Shown piece by piece: positions 7,079 through 9,899 of a stretch of 9,899 bases of DNA. A program made the translations under genes and the position numbers. The stretch covers positions 1-9,899 of the forward strand of contig QNAD01000044.1 of NCBI GenBank assembly GCA_003641345.1. The letters are read 5' to 3'. How positions within the stretch are numbered: position 1 is the stretch's first letter; every line of letters begins with the position of its first letter. Origin of the DNA: Candidatus Zixiibacteriota bacterium (lineage in GTDB: Bacteria > Zixibacteria > MSB-5A5 > GN15 > FEB-12). The notes beneath the pieces were generated by a model that saw only the letters and a program-made list of their open reading frames with translations, was not told the DNA's origin and ran no database searches.

Positions 7079-8113
7079 TTAATTTCCACTAAAAGAAGCA
7101 ATAATTTCTTCACAGAGCGACTCTTCAGATATCTGCTCCATACATTTACAATTATCGGATGGACACTGACACTCTTTAATAGAGGGCATAATAACTTTAT
7201 GGTTATCACCAATTGGTCCCCATCTGACAGGTGACATTATTTTTCTGCTTGGGTACAAACCAACAACTTTTGTATTCAACGCCGCCGCAAGATGTAGCGG
7301 TCCGGTAGAATTTGCAACAACAACATTCGCCAGAGATAAGACAGCTCCAAGTGTTCTTAAATCAGTTTCACCTGCAATCGATTTTATATCAAATTTCATT
7401 TGAGCAGATATTTTTTTTATCATTTCACTTTCACTATCAGACCCTGAAAAAACAACCTCATAATTTCTGCTTTTAAGATGTTCGGACAATTCCATGAACT
7501 TAACCATAGGCCAACTCTCAGCTGACCCGCCGCTCCCAGGATGAATCAATATAAAATCATTCGAAACATTTGCTTCCTTAAGTATTCTTCTGGCATTCTT
7601 AATTTCTTTATCACGAAGATATATGTTTGGTTGAGTAACAGTTTCTCCATCCAGAAATAATTTTAAAAAATCAAGGTTATATTGATATTCATGCTTTTTA
7701 TTTTCTTTACGACTATGATATATGAAATGATTATAAAATACAGAATTAAATCTTCGCGCCGTACCTATCCTAATTGGAATATTAGCTTTATAGAAAAGGC
7801 GACTTATATAGCGTTCTGGATACAATACAACTACTACAGAATAGTTTTCTTTTTTTAATTTTTGCAATAAATCTTTTTTATAAAGATTATCTTTAAATAA
7901 TTGATCATTTTGAACTCTAATGATTTTTCGGATGTGATTATTATTTTCTATTATTGGCGATGCATATAGCGACGTAAGAACATCAATGTCACATTCAGGA
8001 TATCTTTTTTTCATGGTTTCAACAAAAGGTAAAGCCAAAATCAAATCACCCAATTTATCACTTCGGCTGATAAGAATTTTATCACCCTTTTTTATATCAA
8101 TTTTTGTTGCCAT
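7079..8113 (-). CDS. glycosyltransferase family 9 (heptosyltransferase-like)
   Basis: The 344-residue protein has a two-Rossmann (GT-B) layout. The N-terminal motif SRSDKLGDLILALPF at 16-30 contains the expected catalytic Asp (D23). The C-terminal nucleotide-sugar half has IHPGSGGSAESWP at 190-202 and ANSTGPLHLAAAL at 267-279, typical of the ADP-heptose:LPS heptosyltransferase family (GT9). The likely role is adding a heptose or related sugar to the LPS core on the cytoplasmic face of the inner membrane; donor and acceptor are not predictable. A C-terminal Cys set (C315, C317, C322, C324, C334) resembles Cys-rich tails in some GT9 proteins. The start codon overlaps the end of the upstream GT2 gene by 17 nt; the SD is only a purine-rich AAGAAAA. 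rel follows after 3 nt. Confidence 0.92.
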   Translation of the reverse strand: MATKIDIKKGDKILISRSDKLGDLILALPFVETMKKRYPECDIDVLTSLYASPIIENNNHIRKIIRVQNDQLFKDNLYKKDLLQKLKKENYSVVVVLYPERYISRLFYKANIPIRIGTARRFNSVFYNHFIYHSRKENKKHEYQYNLDFLKLFLDGETVTQPNIYLRDKEIKNARRILKEANVSNDFILIHPGSGGSAESWPMVKFMELSEHLKSRNYEVVFSGSDSESEMIKKISAQMKFDIKSIAGETDLRTLGAVLSLANVVVANSTGPLHLAAALNTKVVGLYPSRKIMSPVRWGPIGDNHKVIMPSIKECQCPSDNCKCMEQISEESLCEEIIASFSGN

Positions 8114-8861
8114 ATTTTTCTTTTTCGATCAATTCCATTAGTTTTGAATATTTAACAAAAACCGCTTTTGCCGACAAAACAGATAACACAAATCCGGCAG
8201 TACCATCTAAGAAACCTAATTTTATTATATAATGTTTCACAAATGCTGCAACCGGTTTTACAAACAATTTCACAATTCCTACTTTTGTACCTTTGGAAAA
8301 TTCCTCTTTGGCACTGATAGTAGTATAGCGATTAAATTTCTCAAAATATTGTTCCAGATTATCATAGCTGTAATGAAGAAGTTCACCATTAGTTTTACCA
8401 GTAGCACCCTGTACCAAAACTCTTTCATGAATTACCTTATCATCAAATCTGCCTTTGGATTTCTTAAACAACCTTAAAATATAATCAGGATACCAACCGC
8501 AATGCAATATCCATTGTCCCATAAATTTAGTTTTTCGCTTTAAATAATAACCGCCGCAGGCATCTGAATTATCAATAATTTCTTTTATTTCCACCTTCAA
8601 TTTTTCGGACAACTCTTCATCTGCATCAACCGATAAAATCCACTCGCCACAAGCCGCATCAACACCTGAGTTTTTTGCTTTTCCATACCCTTCCCAAATC
8701 GGAGAAACAATTTTCGCATTATATCTTTTTGCAATTTCAACTGTCTTATCTGTTGACTCTGAATCAACCACAACAATTTCATCAACCCACTTCAATGATT
8801 CCAGACATCGGATTATATTCTTCTCTTCGTTCTTGGTAATTATTACAGCAGATATTTTCAT
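8097..8861 (-). CDS. WaaE/KdtX-like family 2 glycosyltransferase (LPS core)
   Basis: The 254-residue protein is a GT-A enzyme. AVIITKNEEKNI at 5-16, VVDSESTDKTVEIAK at 31-45 and the metal-binding DAD (79-81) within LSVDADEELS define GT2. HCGWYPDYILRLFKK at 120-134 and VIHERVLVQG at 143-152 are typical of the WaaE/KdtX/LgtF group of LPS-core beta-1,4-glucosyltransferases. The C-terminal third (about 195-240) is hydrophobic and probably membrane-associated. Glucose as donor is an inference from family. The ATG overlaps the stop of the upstream GT9 gene by 4 nt (ATGA), with GGAAA about 5 nt upstream as SD. It overlaps the downstream GT9 by 17 nt, indicating one coupled operon. Confidence 0.92.
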   Translation of the reverse strand: MKISAVIITKNEEKNIIRCLESLKWVDEIVVVDSESTDKTVEIAKRYNAKIVSPIWEGYGKAKNSGVDAACGEWILSVDADEELSEKLKVEIKEIIDNSDACGGYYLKRKTKFMGQWILHCGWYPDYILRLFKKSKGRFDDKVIHERVLVQGATGKTNGELLHYSYDNLEQYFEKFNRYTTISAKEEFSKGTKVGIVKLFVKPVAAFVKHYIIKLGFLDGTAGFVLSVLSAKAVFVKYSKLMELIEKEKYGNKN

Positions 8862-9899
8862 CTTTTTCCAACCGACGAAATATTATTGGCAAGTTTCAAG
8901 TATTCTTCAAATACCTGATTAGCAGTTATATCATGAATGTTATCGTCATTACCTGAGACAATAGCTCCACCTTCCTGACCATATGGCTTCCAAAGAAGGA
9001 AATTCTTCATAAACCGACTATATAGTCCAATTACTTGTACTTTAAATGAACGAGCTATATGTACAAGCGAAGTGTCGGGACTTATCAAAATATCTAAATA
9101 TTTTATCATGGCAGTAGCCTGAATAAGTGTAAGATTATCAGGAACCAAATAAACATTTTCTCTAAGTTCAGATAATATTTTCTCTCCTCGTTTACGTTCA
9201 TTAGGCGTAGTGAAAAGAATGACTTTACTGTTCATATCCGATTGGATAATACTTCTTACTAAACTAATAGACTTATCAATTCTCCAAATTCTTGTAGGTG
9301 AACCGGCTGACAAATTATAACCGATAAGCTTTGAATTATTAGAATCCTTGATTGAACTGACAAATTGTTTAGCTTCGTTATCAGCTTGCTCATCAACATA
9401 TGGAATAGCATAGCCGCTAATTTCTGAACTGTTAATATTAAAAGCTTCCAGTAATTTGAGTGTATTTTCAATAATATGACCAGTATTACCCATCCGATGA
9501 TCATAATTAAAATCATAATATTTTTGATATTTTATTTTACCAACGCCAATACGAGGTTTGCCCTTAGATACAATTTGAGAAATAAACAAAGCCGTAACGG
9601 AATCATCACATATCATATCAACCACACAATCATAATTTTCAGAACGCATTTTGCGAAAAGTATTAATATCTTTAAATAAAGATTTAGTGTACAAAAATAT
9701 TTTATCGAACCTCTTATCATTTTTAATCAAAGCAATATTTTTAGGAGACCCTAATATTGATATATCAATATGGGGATAATATTTTTTGAGACCGTCAAAA
9801 ACAGGAAATGAGATTACCATATCCCCTATTTTTTCAGGACGAAGGAAAAGAACTTTTTTAAGTTTATTAGCATCAAGCGGTTTAAATTCTTTTATCCCA
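8858..9899 (-). CDS. glycosyltransferase family 9 (heptosyltransferase-like), 5' end cut by window edge
   Basis: The frame is open from the right edge to TGA at 8858, giving 346 visible residues. An internal ATG at 9820 could be taken as the start, but the 26 codons before it are open, contain no ATG, GTG or TTG, and encode KVLFLRPEKIGD. Joined to MVISFPVF this forms the classic GT9 N-terminal motif with its conserved Asp, so the true start lies beyond the window. In visible numbering the second half contains YNLSAGSPTRIWR at 194-206 and SPDTSLVHIARS at 273-284, the family's nucleotide-sugar signature. It probably adds a heptose-like sugar to the LPS core. It differs clearly from the GT9 at 7079-8113, so the two likely act at different positions. 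A 4-nt overlap couples it to the GT2 gene. Confidence 0.92.
   Translation of the reverse strand, partial: GIKEFKPLDANKLKKVLFLRPEKIGDMVISFPVFDGLKKYYPHIDISILGSPKNIALIKNDKRFDKIFLYTKSLFKDINTFRKMRSENYDCVVDMICDDSVTALFISQIVSKGKPRIGVGKIKYQKYYDFNYDHRMGNTGHIIENTLKLLEAFNINSSEISGYAIPYVDEQADNEAKQFVSSIKDSNNSKLIGYNLSAGSPTRIWRIDKSISLVRSIIQSDMNSKVILFTTPNERKRGEKILSELRENVYLVPDNLTLIQATAMIKYLDILISPDTSLVHIARSFKVQVIGLYSRFMKNFLLWKPYGQEGGAIVSGNDDNIHDITANQVFEEYLKLANNISSVGKR

Noticed and set aside
7079..9899. The two GT9 genes as a recent tandem duplication
   Set aside because: The proteins share only family motifs; intervening sequence, loops and the Cys-rich tail differ greatly, so any duplication is ancient.

Overview
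This AT-rich window looks like chromosomal DNA from a Gram-negative bacterium. Two GT9 (heptosyltransferase-type) genes and one WaaE/KdtX-like GT2 gene point to lipopolysaccharide core synthesis. A bifunctional Rel, a XerD-like recombinase and ComF are housekeeping-type genes. A secreted M28 peptidase with PA-like and PDZ regions, and a membrane-anchored zinc-ribbon/TPR protein, are reminiscent of uncultured FCB-group lineages such as Zixibacteria or Marinimicrobia. That placement is an inference from gene style; no rRNA or tRNA is visible to test it.

There are three transcription blocks. (1) Minus strand, from the right edge down to 4925: GT9 (5' end outside the window), GT2, a second GT9, then rel. 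Junctions are a 4-nt overlap, a 17-nt overlap and a 3-nt gap, so this is almost certainly one operon; its promoter lies beyond the right edge. (2) Plus strand, 3212-4918: the M28 peptidase alone, with a good sigma70-like promoter and Shine-Dalgarno (SD). It converges on rel with only 6 nt between stop codons. (3) Minus strand, from 3069 to the left edge: zinc-ribbon/TPR membrane protein, SO_0444/ArsP-type permease, comF and xerD (3' end outside the window). The first pair abut with no gap and use a TTG start. The comF-xerD pair are 1 nt apart. Between the pairs, 65 nt hold a weak possible terminator.

Functionally, block 1 combines cell-surface sugar transfer with the (p)ppGpp regulator. Block 2 is extracytoplasmic peptide degradation. 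Block 3 pairs a putative metal(loid) exporter and its membrane-anchored TPR neighbour with two DNA-related genes (ComF, linked to competence and DNA metabolism, and XerD, linked to chromosome dimer resolution).

I found no mobile element, CRISPR array, RNA gene or obvious novel defence system. The only gene-free stretch above 100 nt is the 142-nt divergent promoter region (3070-3211). The most interesting point is the translationally coupled zinc-ribbon/TPR plus permease pair, with a Met/His/Gln-rich linker in one protein and a Cys cluster in the other.
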